Assembly (NCBI RefSeq): GCF_015667795.1 | Contig: NZ_JADPEL010000004.1 | Span: forward strand, 1 to 64,000 | Source: Clostridium sp. D53t1_180928_C8 | Lineage (GTDB): Bacteria > Bacillota > Clostridia > Clostridiales > Clostridiaceae | Direction: 5' to 3' | DNA length: 64,000 nt | Shown here: positions 45,095 through 54,760 of the stretch, piece after piece | How the letters are laid out: each line of letters opens with the position of its first letter | Position numbering within the stretch: the first letter of the stretch is position 1 | Program-made: the position numbers and the translations under genes | Notes under the pieces: model-generated | Told to the model about the DNA's origin: nothing | What the model saw: only the letters and a program-made list of their open reading frames with translations | Databases searched by the model: none

Positions 45095-46138
45095 TTACTT
45101 AACCATAAATGTTTTAAATAACATAAGTTCCATTTCCATTTGCTTTTCTGAAGCTGAGGATTTTAACTTCAATTCAGTATCTACACAGATTCTAATAAGT
45201 TCACTTAATTGTTTTACATTAAATTTAGCTGCTTGATTCGCTAATTTTTCACAAACAAATTGAGGTAATCTATATTTAGACATAAAAAAGTCTATCTTTT
45301 TTCCCTTTAATAAATATACCTTAATTTCATATAACCTTTTAAAGTGATTCTCTATAGATGATACTATTAGCATATGCTGATCTGCTTTAAATAATAATTC
45401 ATCTAATAAATCTAATGCTTTTTCAACTTTTCTTACAGAAATATATTCTACAAGATCAAATATATCATCTTCACTCTTATTTTGAATCAATTTATCAATA
45501 TCTTCCTTAGTTATTTCTCTTCCAAGTGCATAACAATCCAATTTATCAACTTCTCTTTTTATAATATCAAAATTATTTTGAACCTTATCTGCAAAATATC
45601 TAAGTTGTATCTTCCCTATTGTTCTTCCTTTTTCTTTAAATAAATCATCTACCTTTTTATAATATCTATCTTTTCTAAGCTTATCACAATGAACTACTTT
45701 CACATACTTATCAAGTGTAGTTAGCTTTTTATTTTTCTTAGGTGTATCTCTCTTATCATTAAACAAATAATACATAATAAGAACTGTATGTGATGGCAAA
45801 TCCTTTATATATTTTGAAATCTCGCTATAAGTTTTAACTCCATCTTTATCAGGCTTCTCTTTTAAAAAATTAGCTCTATATACTAAAACAACTTTTTTCT
45901 CTCCAAAGAAGGGCATTGTTTCACACGCATTTTCAATTTCTTCAAATGTAGTTGTTAATCCATCTAACTTTATAAGATTTAAATCTAAAAAATCCTTATC
46001 AACAACCTTATTTATAATAGCTTCAACACTTATTTTTATAAGCTCCTCATCTAATCCACAAAATATATATCCATTGGATATATCATTTTTTTTAATTTCT
46101 GTTTCTAGCACATCTATGTTAATCAATCTATATTGCAC
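45095..46138 (-). CDS. holA: DNA polymerase III subunit delta
   Basis: This 347-residue clamp-loader delta subunit shows the pattern NGYIFCGLDEELIKISVEAI at the start, ENACETMPFFGEKKVVLVYRANFL, a central helical domain (FDIIKREVDKLDCYALG) and a C-terminal collar domain (LYEIKVYLLKGKKIDFFMSK). It opens the beta clamp for loading. It is 6 bases downstream of comEC, the usual Firmicutes order comEC-holA-rpsT. Confidence 0.94.
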   Translation of the reverse strand: MQYRLINIDVLETEIKKNDISNGYIFCGLDEELIKISVEAIINKVVDKDFLDLNLIKLDGLTTTFEEIENACETMPFFGEKKVVLVYRANFLKEKPDKDGVKTYSEISKYIKDLPSHTVLIMYYLFNDKRDTPKKNKKLTTLDKYVKVVHCDKLRKDRYYKKVDDLFKEKGRTIGKIQLRYFADKVQNNFDIIKREVDKLDCYALGREITKEDIDKLIQNKSEDDIFDLVEYISVRKVEKALDLLDELLFKADQHMLIVSSIENHFKRLYEIKVYLLKGKKIDFFMSKYRLPQFVCEKLANQAAKFNVKQLSELIRICVDTELKLKSSASEKQMEMELMLFKTFMVK

Positions 46139-46144
46139 TCCTAA

Positions 46145-47839
46145 CTAATAGTTTATTATATTATCATCAAATACGATAACTTCTTTTATATCGCCTTTTC
46201 TGAAATCTATTATATCATACTCACCATCAATTTTTTCATAATTTACAAACAGTAAATACTCATTATTAGTTGTTTGTAAAATATAGTTTTGTCCTTCTTT
46301 TTTTAATTTTACTTCTGCCCCAATATTAATTTCATCAACCTCACCTATTAAGGAATTTGATAATGTAATATTCATAATCTTTTCTTTATCAATTACCTCC
46401 TTAGTTTGAATAATACTTTTCTCTCCTCTATAACTTATAAGTAGAGCCCCCTCATTATAATATCTTATCTTAGGAAATGGTGAATAAACTAAAATTATTA
46501 TATATAGTCCCATAATCAATGGATAATATATAAATTGTTTAAATCCCTTTTTATAAAAATAGTATGTCGTTAATAAAGCTATATAAAAATATGCCACAGT
46601 ATAATGAAAATATATTAACTCAAATGCCATATACTCTATCTTATACATAATAATATCTATATATTTAATAATATAATGACATAAATACATAGAGTAATTA
46701 AATAACCATGTGACATCTACTATAAATATTAATATGTTTCCTAAAACCACCAAAATATTTATAAACGGAATTATTACAATATTTCCAATTATAAAATTTA
46801 AGGATATTTCATTAAAATATAAAATTATAATAGGTAAAGTAAGTACTTGGGCACTTATTGAAATTGCTATAGTACTTCTTATAAAATTCGGTAATTTATA
46901 TAACTTTTTATTTAAATTTTTATTAAATAAAATTATTCCTAATGTAGCTAAAAAAGATAACACAAATCCTAAATTGTAAATATAATAAGGTTTTATTATT
47001 AATAATACTATTCCTGCTAATGATAAGGCCGATAATGGATTGTAATTACGTTTTACTACATTGCCTAGGTTTAATATAACTATCATTATATAAGCCCTTA
47101 CAGCAGGTGCTGATGCTCCTGAGAACATAACATATATAAATGCTATAATTAAGCTCAATTTACTTCCTAATAGTAATTTTAATATACTATATATTAAAAC
47201 TAAATGTAATCCAGAAATAGAAATAGCGTGAGATATCCCTAGACTATTCATCAACTTTCTATGATCCTTATCTAAATCATTTTTATAGCCAAATGATACT
47301 GATGTAATTAATGCTGCTTTTCTTTTCCCTAGCTTATTTTCTATATTTTCATATATGTATCTTCTTCTTTTATAAAGTTTATCAATAAAGTCTGATTTTA
47401 AAACTCTATATTCCTGTATTTTATAATCTCCAATTATTCCTTTAGCTTTATTATGATTTTCACTAAACTCACCTTTAACTATTAACTTCTTTCCAACTTC
47501 TAAGTTTGAGTCTACATTAGATAAATTAACTATTCTGCCTTTAACTTCACCTTTTCCATAATAATTGCTCACTTCAATTACTCTTAATTCTTCAATTTCA
47601 TTAGGAATATATCTATAAAAAAATATATTATTACTTAAAGCTACAATAAAAAATAACATTAATATTAAGGTTATATATTTCCCCTTAAAATATAATAAAA
47701 AAGCAAAAAAACTACAGGCGTAAAAAATTGCCAGTAGTTTATTTTTACTATATAGTTCATATATAAAAGAAGATAATATAAATATAATAAAAATATATAT
47801 TAATGGATTATTAAAACTTTTATCACTTCTAACATTCAC
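46145..47839 (-). CDS. ComEC/Rec2-family membrane protein lacking the metallo-beta-lactamase domain
   Basis: This 564-residue protein has N-terminal helices, a DUF4131-like OB segment (GKGEVKGRIVNLSNVDSNLEVG, about 90-150) and the Competence domain with SLGISHAISISGLHLVLIYS and about eight helices up to residue 450. Full ComEC proteins carry a C-terminal metallo-beta-lactamase domain of about 250 residues with an HxHxDH motif. Here the membrane part is followed by only about 100 residues with no such motif, and holA starts 6 bases later, so the domain is absent and not displaced. If it takes part in DNA uptake, strand degradation would have to come from elsewhere. Confidence 0.85.
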   Translation of the reverse strand: MNVRSDKSFNNPLIYIFIIFILSSFIYELYSKNKLLAIFYACSFFAFLLYFKGKYITLILMLFFIVALSNNIFFYRYIPNEIEELRVIEVSNYYGKGEVKGRIVNLSNVDSNLEVGKKLIVKGEFSENHNKAKGIIGDYKIQEYRVLKSDFIDKLYKRRRYIYENIENKLGKRKAALITSVSFGYKNDLDKDHRKLMNSLGISHAISISGLHLVLIYSILKLLLGSKLSLIIAFIYVMFSGASAPAVRAYIMIVILNLGNVVKRNYNPLSALSLAGIVLLIIKPYYIYNLGFVLSFLATLGIILFNKNLNKKLYKLPNFIRSTIAISISAQVLTLPIIILYFNEISLNFIIGNIVIIPFINILVVLGNILIFIVDVTWLFNYSMYLCHYIIKYIDIIMYKIEYMAFELIYFHYTVAYFYIALLTTYYFYKKGFKQFIYYPLIMGLYIIILVYSPFPKIRYYNEGALLISYRGEKSIIQTKEVIDKEKIMNITLSNSLIGEVDEINIGAEVKLKKEGQNYILQTTNNEYLLFVNYEKIDGEYDIIDFRKGDIKEVIVFDDNIINY

Positions 47840-47914
47840 CTAGGCAACACCTCATTAAATAAGTTTTGCCAATTTTATATTATATAAATCAAATTATAAT
47901 TTAAATATGATTTG

Positions 47915-49984
47915 TTATTTTTCTTTTAAATTACTTTTATTTTCTCTCTTTTTAATTATTGAATAAATTATTCCTTGCAGACTAAGTATAATTATAGTTG
48001 TTGCTAAAGCAGTTATAAGTATAACCTTTAAATTGCTTTGTTCCTTTTTATTACTCATTAATGTAGCAAGTACAGCATCCTCTTTACCCATGGAATCTGA
48101 AATAGTTCCTTCTTCAATTAATATTTGAGTTTCTTCTAATAAATCTACACCAAAATCAACATCCATATTTACAGCTTTAATATTCATATAAACTCTTATT
48201 TCATCACTTATATCATTTATAGTAAATCTAAATGCCTTCATTTCATTTTCTTCATCAGTTGCTACAATAGCAAACTCTACTTCTTGTCCATTAACTGTAA
48301 TCTTAATATTCTCCATAGCGCTAGTTCCTGAAAACTTTAAAGTTAAATATAACTTACCATCTATATCCTCTAAAATACTTAACTTATCTAAGTATTTTCT
48401 TGTCATTGCTCTTCCCATAGCACTATCACTTATAATATCATTTTCAATTGTATATTTTTTAAAGTATTCTCCTACTTCTATATCTTTAGCTACCACTTTT
48501 GAATTTTTTTGGGATACTTCTTCAGTATTAACTGTATTAAACATTGTTGATATACTTTCAGTAGCAAGTGGAATACTAGCTTCACTCTTCCTTATAACTT
48601 CCATTGTATCTTCTAATAAATCTAAACCAAATGAAATATCCATTCTAGTTGCATTAATAAAAGCAGTAATTTTAATACTTGAATTTACACTAGGAACTTT
48701 AAATCTAATATCCATAGTATTGCTACTACTACTCTTACGAACAACTTCATAATTAATATTAGAGCCATTTACAGATACTCTAATATTACTCATTACATCA
48801 AGCTGTGATAATCCTACTGTAATATACTTTACACCATCTATATCTTCAATATATGATGTATTATTAACTGCAGCCCTAGCGGCTGTATACCCTATAATAC
48901 TATCAGTTATAATTTCATTTTTCACTTTATATACAGTTGAATTTTCATTTTTGGGAGTACTTGGTTTTTGTGTTTCTTCCTTATCAGTAGATTCTATTGG
49001 CCCTTGTTGTCCTCCATTAGCAGCATTATTGTTATTTGGTTTTTGAGCTTCTTCACCTTCAGTGTATAGTTTTAGAGTATCATCCTTAAGTTTAACTCTA
49101 AACCCAACATCCATAGTTCCTAAAACCTTAGTACTTACTATTATGCTATCACTTAAAGCTCCTATCTCAAATCTAACATAAAAATTTTCTCCACTTTCAT
49201 CAACTATATCAAAGTTAGTTGCACTTCCATTAACCTGAATAACATGATTTGTCATCATAGATTTTCCTGTAAATTTTAATGTTAAATAAATCTTTCCTTC
49301 TTTATATTCTACATCACTAATATATTCTAAGTATTTTCTAGCTAATGATTCTTCATCTTTACTTATATGTAAAGCATCATTTTCTATAGTATATTTACCC
49401 TCATTAACTATTTCTTCATTACCTGTATTATTATCTCCTCCCGGAGTTGTTGTTGGTGGAACTTCTTCTGGTTGAGTTTGATCATTATCAGAACTTCCTC
49501 CCGATATAATTGGTATTTCTATAGTATCAAACTGTACTCTAAAAGAGACATTCATTTTAACAAACCCTAAATTTATAGTTGTTGAAACTTCTACTGTATC
49601 TGATAACGACTCCAACTTAAACTTTAAATTTAAGTTAGCATCACTAACATCATTTCCTATATATTCAACCTCTTTTCCATTAACTTTAATACGTGTATTA
49701 CTCATTAAATTTTTATTAGTAAATTCTATAGTGGCTGTAATAGTATCATCTGATATTTCAATTACACTATCTTCACTCACATAACTTCTTGCTGCTGAAG
49801 TTCTATCAGAATCTACCTTTAAAGTTTTGTTTTTCACCTCATAAGTTCCATTTTCATATTTAATGTTTTCACTTCTCATTTCTAAAACATTAATATTTGT
49901 TATAGTTTCTGCTCCAACATTTAATGGGGTATATCCAATAATAATAGTAGATACTATAATTATTGACAGTAAAATTTTTTTCAT
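47915..49984 (-). CDS. cell-surface NEAT-domain (heme-uptake-type) protein, four NEAT repeats
   Basis: This 689-residue protein has a signal peptide (about 1-25, cleavage near VGAE) and four NEAT-type repeats at about 47-157, 197-307, 351-463 and 510-622. They are separated by Pro/Gly/Asn-rich linkers (PEEVPPTTTPGGDNNTGN; NNNNAANGGQQG), and a C-terminal membrane helix (VILITALATTIIILSLQGII) with a basic tail anchors it. Each repeat has the early Arg-x-Tyr/Ala helix, a M/K-S/M-x-N-x-x-I/V-x-VNG strand and a final beta pair. The usual heme-ligating YxxxY in the last strands is not present in any copy (MNVSF, MDVGF, MDISF, MDVDF). No LPxTG sorting signal. Last gene of a unit with a perfect Fur box. 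Confidence 0.88.
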   Translation of the reverse strand: MKKILLSIIIVSTIIIGYTPLNVGAETITNINVLEMRSENIKYENGTYEVKNKTLKVDSDRTSAARSYVSEDSVIEISDDTITATIEFTNKNLMSNTRIKVNGKEVEYIGNDVSDANLNLKFKLESLSDTVEVSTTINLGFVKMNVSFRVQFDTIEIPIISGGSSDNDQTQPEEVPPTTTPGGDNNTGNEEIVNEGKYTIENDALHISKDEESLARKYLEYISDVEYKEGKIYLTLKFTGKSMMTNHVIQVNGSATNFDIVDESGENFYVRFEIGALSDSIIVSTKVLGTMDVGFRVKLKDDTLKLYTEGEEAQKPNNNNAANGGQQGPIESTDKEETQKPSTPKNENSTVYKVKNEIITDSIIGYTAARAAVNNTSYIEDIDGVKYITVGLSQLDVMSNIRVSVNGSNINYEVVRKSSSSNTMDIRFKVPSVNSSIKITAFINATRMDISFGLDLLEDTMEVIRKSEASIPLATESISTMFNTVNTEEVSQKNSKVVAKDIEVGEYFKKYTIENDIISDSAMGRAMTRKYLDKLSILEDIDGKLYLTLKFSGTSAMENIKITVNGQEVEFAIVATDEENEMKAFRFTINDISDEIRVYMNIKAVNMDVDFGVDLLEETQILIEEGTISDSMGKEDAVLATLMSNKKEQSNLKVILITALATTIIILSLQGIIYSIIKKRENKSNLKEK

Positions 49985-50015
49985 CTATCTCTTCCCTCTT
50001 ACTTCCTTTGTTATC

Positions 50016-50336
50016 TTAAAAAATCATTATAGTAGTAAATAAATATACAAAAAATAATATAGTAAAAACTACATGCAACTTTCTATATAATTTTGGATTT
50101 TTATTAATCAAATATCCACTTAATCCTATTAAAATCATTATAATAGTGAATCCTACATATTTAATAAAATCTGCTTGTCCAGTTCTTTCAATAAGAGCTA
50201 AAATCATAGTTATTATTGATATTCCACCAATTATAATATGTGCCTTTAAATATTTTTTCTTTTTCATTTTAAAAGCTTTTGGAACATAATATAAAATTAA
50301 TGCTACCATAAAAAGTGTTGACGATATTCTTTCCAT
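50016..50336 (-). CDS. four-helix membrane protein, unknown function (iron-regulated unit)
   Basis: This 106-residue protein has four predicted membrane helices (about 4-17, 33-50, 58-75, 88-105). Two His residues are near helix ends, KAHIIIGGIS (His33) and RKLHVVFTI (His88), an arrangement seen in small cytochrome-b-like or ferric-reductase-like proteins. No firm family assignment. It lies between the NEAT gene (31 bases) and the DUF454 gene, inside the unit downstream of the perfect Fur box, which suggests a role in iron or heme handling. Confidence 0.7.
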   Translation of the reverse strand: MERISSTLFMVALILYYVPKAFKMKKKKYLKAHIIIGGISIITMILALIERTGQADFIKYVGFTIIMILIGLSGYLINKNPKLYRKLHVVFTILFFVYLFTTIMIF

Positions 50337-50376
50337 AATACTTTCCCTTTTCCTTTGTAAAACTCTATTTATATTT

Positions 50377-50805
50377 TTATGCTAAATTCATTTTAGACTT
50401 TGCCCTTTTTGCATTCAGTTCAGCTTTTTCTTCTGCAGAAATTGTTTTTATTCTAAAAATAAAATAATAGAACTTAAATGCCATTAATAGTATGATTGTT
50501 ATTCTCATAGCAAATACATCTACAAATATTAGCGGAAATGCTAACATAATATCTGCAAATACTAATAAACATACCTTTTGTTTTAATGTCATTGCTCTTT
50601 CCTTAACAAAATTCTCCAAATGCTCTTTATAAATTTTTGTATTTGTAAACCAATTATTAAATCTATCTGATCCTTTAGCAAAACAGACTGATGCTAATAA
50701 TAAAAATGGTGTTGTTGGTAATATAGGCAATACTACTCCTATGGCTCCTAATGCAAATGCTATTAATCCAATAGTTATATATATACACTTCTTTATTTTA
50801 TTCAT
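50377..50805 (-). CDS. DUF454 (YbaN-family) membrane protein
   Basis: This 142-residue protein has the family signature GAIGVVLPILPTTPFLLLASVCFAKGSDRF near residues 19-48, followed by WFTNTKIYKEHLENFVKERAMTLKQKVC and two further membrane helices. YbaN/DUF454 proteins have no defined function, but are often near heme or iron genes. Second gene of the Fur-box unit that ends in the NEAT protein. Confidence 0.88.
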   Translation of the reverse strand: MNKIKKCIYITIGLIAFALGAIGVVLPILPTTPFLLLASVCFAKGSDRFNNWFTNTKIYKEHLENFVKERAMTLKQKVCLLVFADIMLAFPLIFVDVFAMRITIILLMAFKFYYFIFRIKTISAEEKAELNAKRAKSKMNLA

Positions 50806-50858
50806 ACTTACATCTCCCTTAATTAAAATATATTTCCCTAATAAGTTTTAAAAAGCTT

Positions 50859-51158
50859 TTATTTATTTAATGCATGTCTAACTAATTCAATTGGATTATA
50901 AATAATTAATCTTGGTCCTGAAAACTTCATTACCTCCTTAACCTTTTCTTTCATATCCTTTTTATAACAATGTATTGGACATCTTGAACAGGTAGATTTA
51001 TTCTCACCAAATTTACAAAAACTTAATCTTTTATGTGCATACTCTAATAATTCTTTACATTCCTCACATAATTCACCTTTTTTATTTCCATGTTTCTTTT
51101 GGCAATAAATATCTATCATTAATGTAATAGTCTTTTTTTCTCTTTCAATTCTTCCCAT
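50859..51158 (-). CDS. nitrous oxide-stimulated promoter family Cys-rich protein
   Basis: This 99-residue protein has three Cys pairs or clusters: CQKKHGNKKGELCEECKELL, FCKFGENKSTCSRCPIHCYK and a short helical tail IIYNPIELVRHAL. Pattern and length match the small family named nitrous_oxide-stimulated promoter, function unknown. The cysteines could hold an Fe-S cluster or zinc. It is the first gene downstream of a perfect Fur box and carries GGTGGGAG as its ribosome site. Confidence 0.85.
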   Translation of the reverse strand: MGRIEREKKTITLMIDIYCQKKHGNKKGELCEECKELLEYAHKRLSFCKFGENKSTCSRCPIHCYKKDMKEKVKEVMKFSGPRLIIYNPIELVRHALNK

Positions 51159-51189
51159 ATCTAAGCAACTCCCACCTTAAACTTATTAA

Positions 51190-51204
51190 TGATAATCATT
51201 ATCA
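51190..51204. promoter_or_regulatory. Fur box upstream of the NEAT unit
   Basis: TGATAAT-C-ATTATCA is a perfect 7-1-7 inverted repeat matching the Fur consensus core. It lies 32 bases upstream of the first start codon of the unit. Confidence 0.9.
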
Positions 51205-51216
51205 ATAATTGTTATT

Positions 51217-51250
51217 AATTAAGAGGATTTCTACATTAATCCTCTTAATT
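51217..51250. terminator. hairpin after the ABC transporter pair
   Basis: AATTAAGAGGATT / AATCCTCTTAATT is a 13-bp perfect stem with an 8-base loop. The T-run is stronger on the plus strand, but its position after the ABC operon suggests it ends that transcript. Confidence 0.65.
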
Positions 51251-51259
51251 ATTTTTATT

Positions 51260-52930
51260 TTATACTTCTACTATTTTACTTCTTTCTAATTTGTAAGTTT
51301 TATTACAAACAGCTGTAGTTGATTTTCTGTGAGATATTAAGACTATTGTTTTATCTTCACAGTTTTCCTTAATTGATTTTAATATTTCTCCTTCGTTTAA
51401 AGTATCTAAATTACTTGTTGGCTCATCTAATATTAAAATATCCCCTTTACTTAGGAATGCTCTAGCAAGTCCTATTCTTTGTTTTTCACCTGAAGAAAGA
51501 TTCCCTCCAAGCTCTCCAACCTTAGTTTCATATCCTTTAGGTAAAGTTTCTATAAATTCATGAATAGATGCCATTTTAGCAGCCTCTACCACTTCATTTG
51601 TACTTGCTTTAGAATTACCTATTCTTATATTATCCATTATACTTTCATTAAATAAGTATGTTTCCTGACTAACTAAAGTTTGGCTACCTCTAAGCGAAAC
51701 AGTATTAACTTCCTTAATATTTTTATTATCAAGATTGATTTTTCCTTCATTAACATCCCAAAATCTCATCATTAGCTTAACAAATGTACTTTTACCAATT
51801 CCACTTTCACCAATAAGAGCAACCTTATCCCCTCTTTTTATGTGAACTGATGTATTATCAAAAATTTTCTCTTTTCTATTTGGATAGGAGAATGTTACAT
51901 TATCATATGCTATTGATTCTCCATTTACCTCATGTCCTTCTAATACTTCTTCAACATGTGGTTCTTCATCAATTAAATCAAATAATCTTTCTGCACAAGC
52001 AAAAGTTTGTAATAATGTATTTGAAAGATTGCTTAATGCAACAACTGGACCAAATGATGATGCAATTACTACTATTCCAACAAGCATCCAAGTAAATGAA
52101 ATATCACCCATTGAATATTGATAGAATCCTACTCCTACAAAAGTTAATATAGCAATCATAATTGTTAAATCTGTAATAGCTCTTATTATACCCTCATGTT
52201 CTTTAATCTTATCAAGGCTTTTATTTATTCTATGAGATTTAGAGTTAATTTCATATACTCTTTCATTACCTGCCTTAAATAATAATACTTCCTTTAGCCC
52301 TCTTAAAGAATCAAGTATATAGTTGTTACATTCACCAAACATATTTCTATACTCAACACCAGCTGCTTTTCCTAAACCTGAGGAAGCATAAGGTATTACA
52401 AATCCAACTATTAAGAAAAATATTACTGATAAGATTCCAAACCATGGATTTATTATAAATAAGATTATTGAAATTATAGTATTTGTTATTATTGCAATTG
52501 ATATTGGAGCTATTGTATGAGCATAAAATACTTCTAAAAGCTCAATATCAGAAGTTATTAAAGAAATAAGATTTCCTTTTTCTTGTCCTTCTAATTTAGC
52601 CGGTGCTAACTTTCTTAATTTACCAAATATCTTATCTCTTAATATATAAAGAATTTTAAATGCAATATAATGACCTGATAATTGTTCTCCATATCTTAAA
52701 AACCCTCTTAAAAGTGCACTAATTGCCATAACTATCATAGCACCAGTAAAACTAATAAATGTGATATCTCCTATTGCTGCACCTATTGCTATCGCACCAA
52801 AACTCGCTATTGCTATAGCTGCTAAAAATCCTATAACCCCCATACTTATAGTTATTGCCATAATTGGTGCTAAAGGTTTTAATTCAACTATTAATCTCTT
52901 CATTATTTGGAAGCCTGATCTTCTTTTCAT
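51260..52930 (-). CDS. ABC half-transporter (permease-ATPase fusion), CydC-like partner
   Basis: This 556-residue exporter-fold half-transporter has six membrane helices (about 15-310) and a nucleotide-binding domain with Walker A GESGIGKST, signature LSSGEKQ and Walker B ILILDEPTSNLD. The signature departs from LSGGQ, so this half may be the less active ATPase site of a heterodimer. It pairs with the upstream gene (1-base gap). CydCD-type exporters and YbtPQ/IrtAB-type siderophore importers share this architecture. Iron-linked neighbours favour iron, heme or thiol transport, but the substrate is unknown. Confidence 0.88.
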   Translation of the reverse strand: MKRRSGFQIMKRLIVELKPLAPIMAITISMGVIGFLAAIAIASFGAIAIGAAIGDITFISFTGAMIVMAISALLRGFLRYGEQLSGHYIAFKILYILRDKIFGKLRKLAPAKLEGQEKGNLISLITSDIELLEVFYAHTIAPISIAIITNTIISIILFIINPWFGILSVIFFLIVGFVIPYASSGLGKAAGVEYRNMFGECNNYILDSLRGLKEVLLFKAGNERVYEINSKSHRINKSLDKIKEHEGIIRAITDLTIMIAILTFVGVGFYQYSMGDISFTWMLVGIVVIASSFGPVVALSNLSNTLLQTFACAERLFDLIDEEPHVEEVLEGHEVNGESIAYDNVTFSYPNRKEKIFDNTSVHIKRGDKVALIGESGIGKSTFVKLMMRFWDVNEGKINLDNKNIKEVNTVSLRGSQTLVSQETYLFNESIMDNIRIGNSKASTNEVVEAAKMASIHEFIETLPKGYETKVGELGGNLSSGEKQRIGLARAFLSKGDILILDEPTSNLDTLNEGEILKSIKENCEDKTIVLISHRKSTTAVCNKTYKLERSKIVEV

Positions 52931-52931
52931 A

Positions 52932-54731
52932 TTAGCAAACCTCCCTAATCATTTCTAATTCATTTTGTTTATTAACCATATTATAATAATGACTTTCTTT
53001 ATTCATTAACTCTTCATGAGTTCCACTTTCAACTAAAAGCCCTTTATTCATAACATAAATATTTTTAGCATCTTTTACATTAGCTAATCTATGAGATATT
53101 ACTAATATAGTCTTATCTTTTGAAAGCTCATAAATAGCTTCCCAAATGCTTTCTTCACTTTCTACATCTATATTAGAAGTAGCTTCATCAAATATTATCA
53201 TTGGTCTATCAGCTAAAATAACCCTAGCTAGGGCTAACCTTTGTTTTTGTCCACCTGATAATGCACTACCTGCTTGACCAACATCTGTTAATAATCCATC
53301 TTTTAATCCTTTAACAAAGTCATATAATCTTGCTGTCTTTAAAGCACTATTTATTTCTTCTTCATTAGCATTCTTTTTAGCCATTAATAAATTATCTAAA
53401 ATTGTTCCATTAAATATATAACTGTTAGTAGAAACTAAAGCTATATTCCCATATATATTTTCCAATGATATATTTTCTATATTTACATCATTAACTTTTA
53501 TTTCTCCATTAGTCACTTCATGGTTGTTTAATATAAGTGATGCAACTGTACTCTTACCTGAACCACTTTCCCCTACTATTGCAACTAATCCACCTGGAGT
53601 AATATCCATATTTATATTCTTTAATACTTGTCTTTCTCCATCATAACTAAAATCTACATTTTTTAATCTAACTCTTACATCATCAAATTTAACTTCTTCC
53701 TTAGTTATAACATCCTTTTTCTTTTCTTCTGCATCTAAAATACTAAACATTCTATCACTTGCAGCCATACCATTCATAGCAATATGGAAGTAAGATCCTA
53801 AAAGTCTTAGTGGTATAAAGAATTCAGATGAAAGTAATATTATTATAAGTAAGCTTCCTACTGGAATCTGTCCATTTTTAAATTGAATTAATGCAACTAT
53901 TGTTCCTGCTGCTGCTCCACCAAAAGCTACTAAATCCATTATTGTTATAGAGTTAAGCTGCATGCTTAAAACCTTCATTGTTATTTTTCTAAACTTTTCA
54001 GCTTCAACATTCATTTTCTCATGTCTTTCTTCATCGATATTAAACACTTTTAAAGTAGTTAACCCTTGAAGATTTTCTAAGAATGTTCCACCTAAATCTG
54101 CATAAGAACTCCAATAATCCTTTAATATTCTTTTTGCAATTTTCATTATTGCAATTATTGATATCGGTATAAGCGGCACACATAGTATAAATACTAAAGC
54201 TGCTTTAAATGATATAAAGCTCATAAATATAAATAATGTTACTGGAACTAAAAGTGCATAGAAAAATTGAGATAAGTATTTACCAAAATAAATTTCTAAC
54301 TGTTCTATTCCTTCTACTGATACCTGAACTACTGCAGATGTGCTTTCAACATTAGTATAGCCTGTTCCTAATTTTAATAATTTCTTATAAATAAGTTCCC
54401 TTAATGTTACTCTTGCATTTGCTGATGCTGAATTTGAAAATTTAGCATATAAAATATTACATGAATATCTCATAGCTAATAAAATTGCTATAATTATAAT
54501 TCCTGATAATAATGAAACACTACCCCAAACCTTAAAATTCATCATAGCTTCTATTACATTATTTCCATCAAGGTTTAATCTTTCACCAATATAAATTCTA
54601 TTAATAAATTGGCCAATTAGTATTATAGTAACTATATTACATAAAACTGCAATCCAATTAACCAATATAGTTAATGCTATATATTTTTTTGAATCTTTAC
54701 ATAGGTTTATTAACCTTTTATTTATCATCAT
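52932..54731 (-). CDS. ABC half-transporter (permease-ATPase fusion), CydD-like partner
   Basis: The protein is 599 residues long from the ATG nine bases after GGAGGG. A longer frame would begin inside a palindrome upstream and has no ribosome site. It has six membrane helices and a canonical nucleotide-binding domain: Walker A GESGSGKST, LSGGQKQRL signature and MIIFDEATSNID. First gene of the pair with the CydC-like gene, forming a heterodimeric transporter. Promoter, a near-Fur box and a 25-base palindrome lie upstream. Located between the NEAT unit and the flavodoxin/Feo units. Confidence 0.88.
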   Translation of the reverse strand: MMINKRLINLCKDSKKYIALTILVNWIAVLCNIVTIILIGQFINRIYIGERLNLDGNNVIEAMMNFKVWGSVSLLSGIIIIAILLAMRYSCNILYAKFSNSASANARVTLRELIYKKLLKLGTGYTNVESTSAVVQVSVEGIEQLEIYFGKYLSQFFYALLVPVTLFIFMSFISFKAALVFILCVPLIPISIIAIMKIAKRILKDYWSSYADLGGTFLENLQGLTTLKVFNIDEERHEKMNVEAEKFRKITMKVLSMQLNSITIMDLVAFGGAAAGTIVALIQFKNGQIPVGSLLIIILLSSEFFIPLRLLGSYFHIAMNGMAASDRMFSILDAEEKKKDVITKEEVKFDDVRVRLKNVDFSYDGERQVLKNINMDITPGGLVAIVGESGSGKSTVASLILNNHEVTNGEIKVNDVNIENISLENIYGNIALVSTNSYIFNGTILDNLLMAKKNANEEEINSALKTARLYDFVKGLKDGLLTDVGQAGSALSGGQKQRLALARVILADRPMIIFDEATSNIDVESEESIWEAIYELSKDKTILVISHRLANVKDAKNIYVMNKGLLVESGTHEELMNKESHYYNMVNKQNELEMIREVC

Positions 54732-54760
54732 AATATAAAACCCTCCTTTGATTAATTCAA

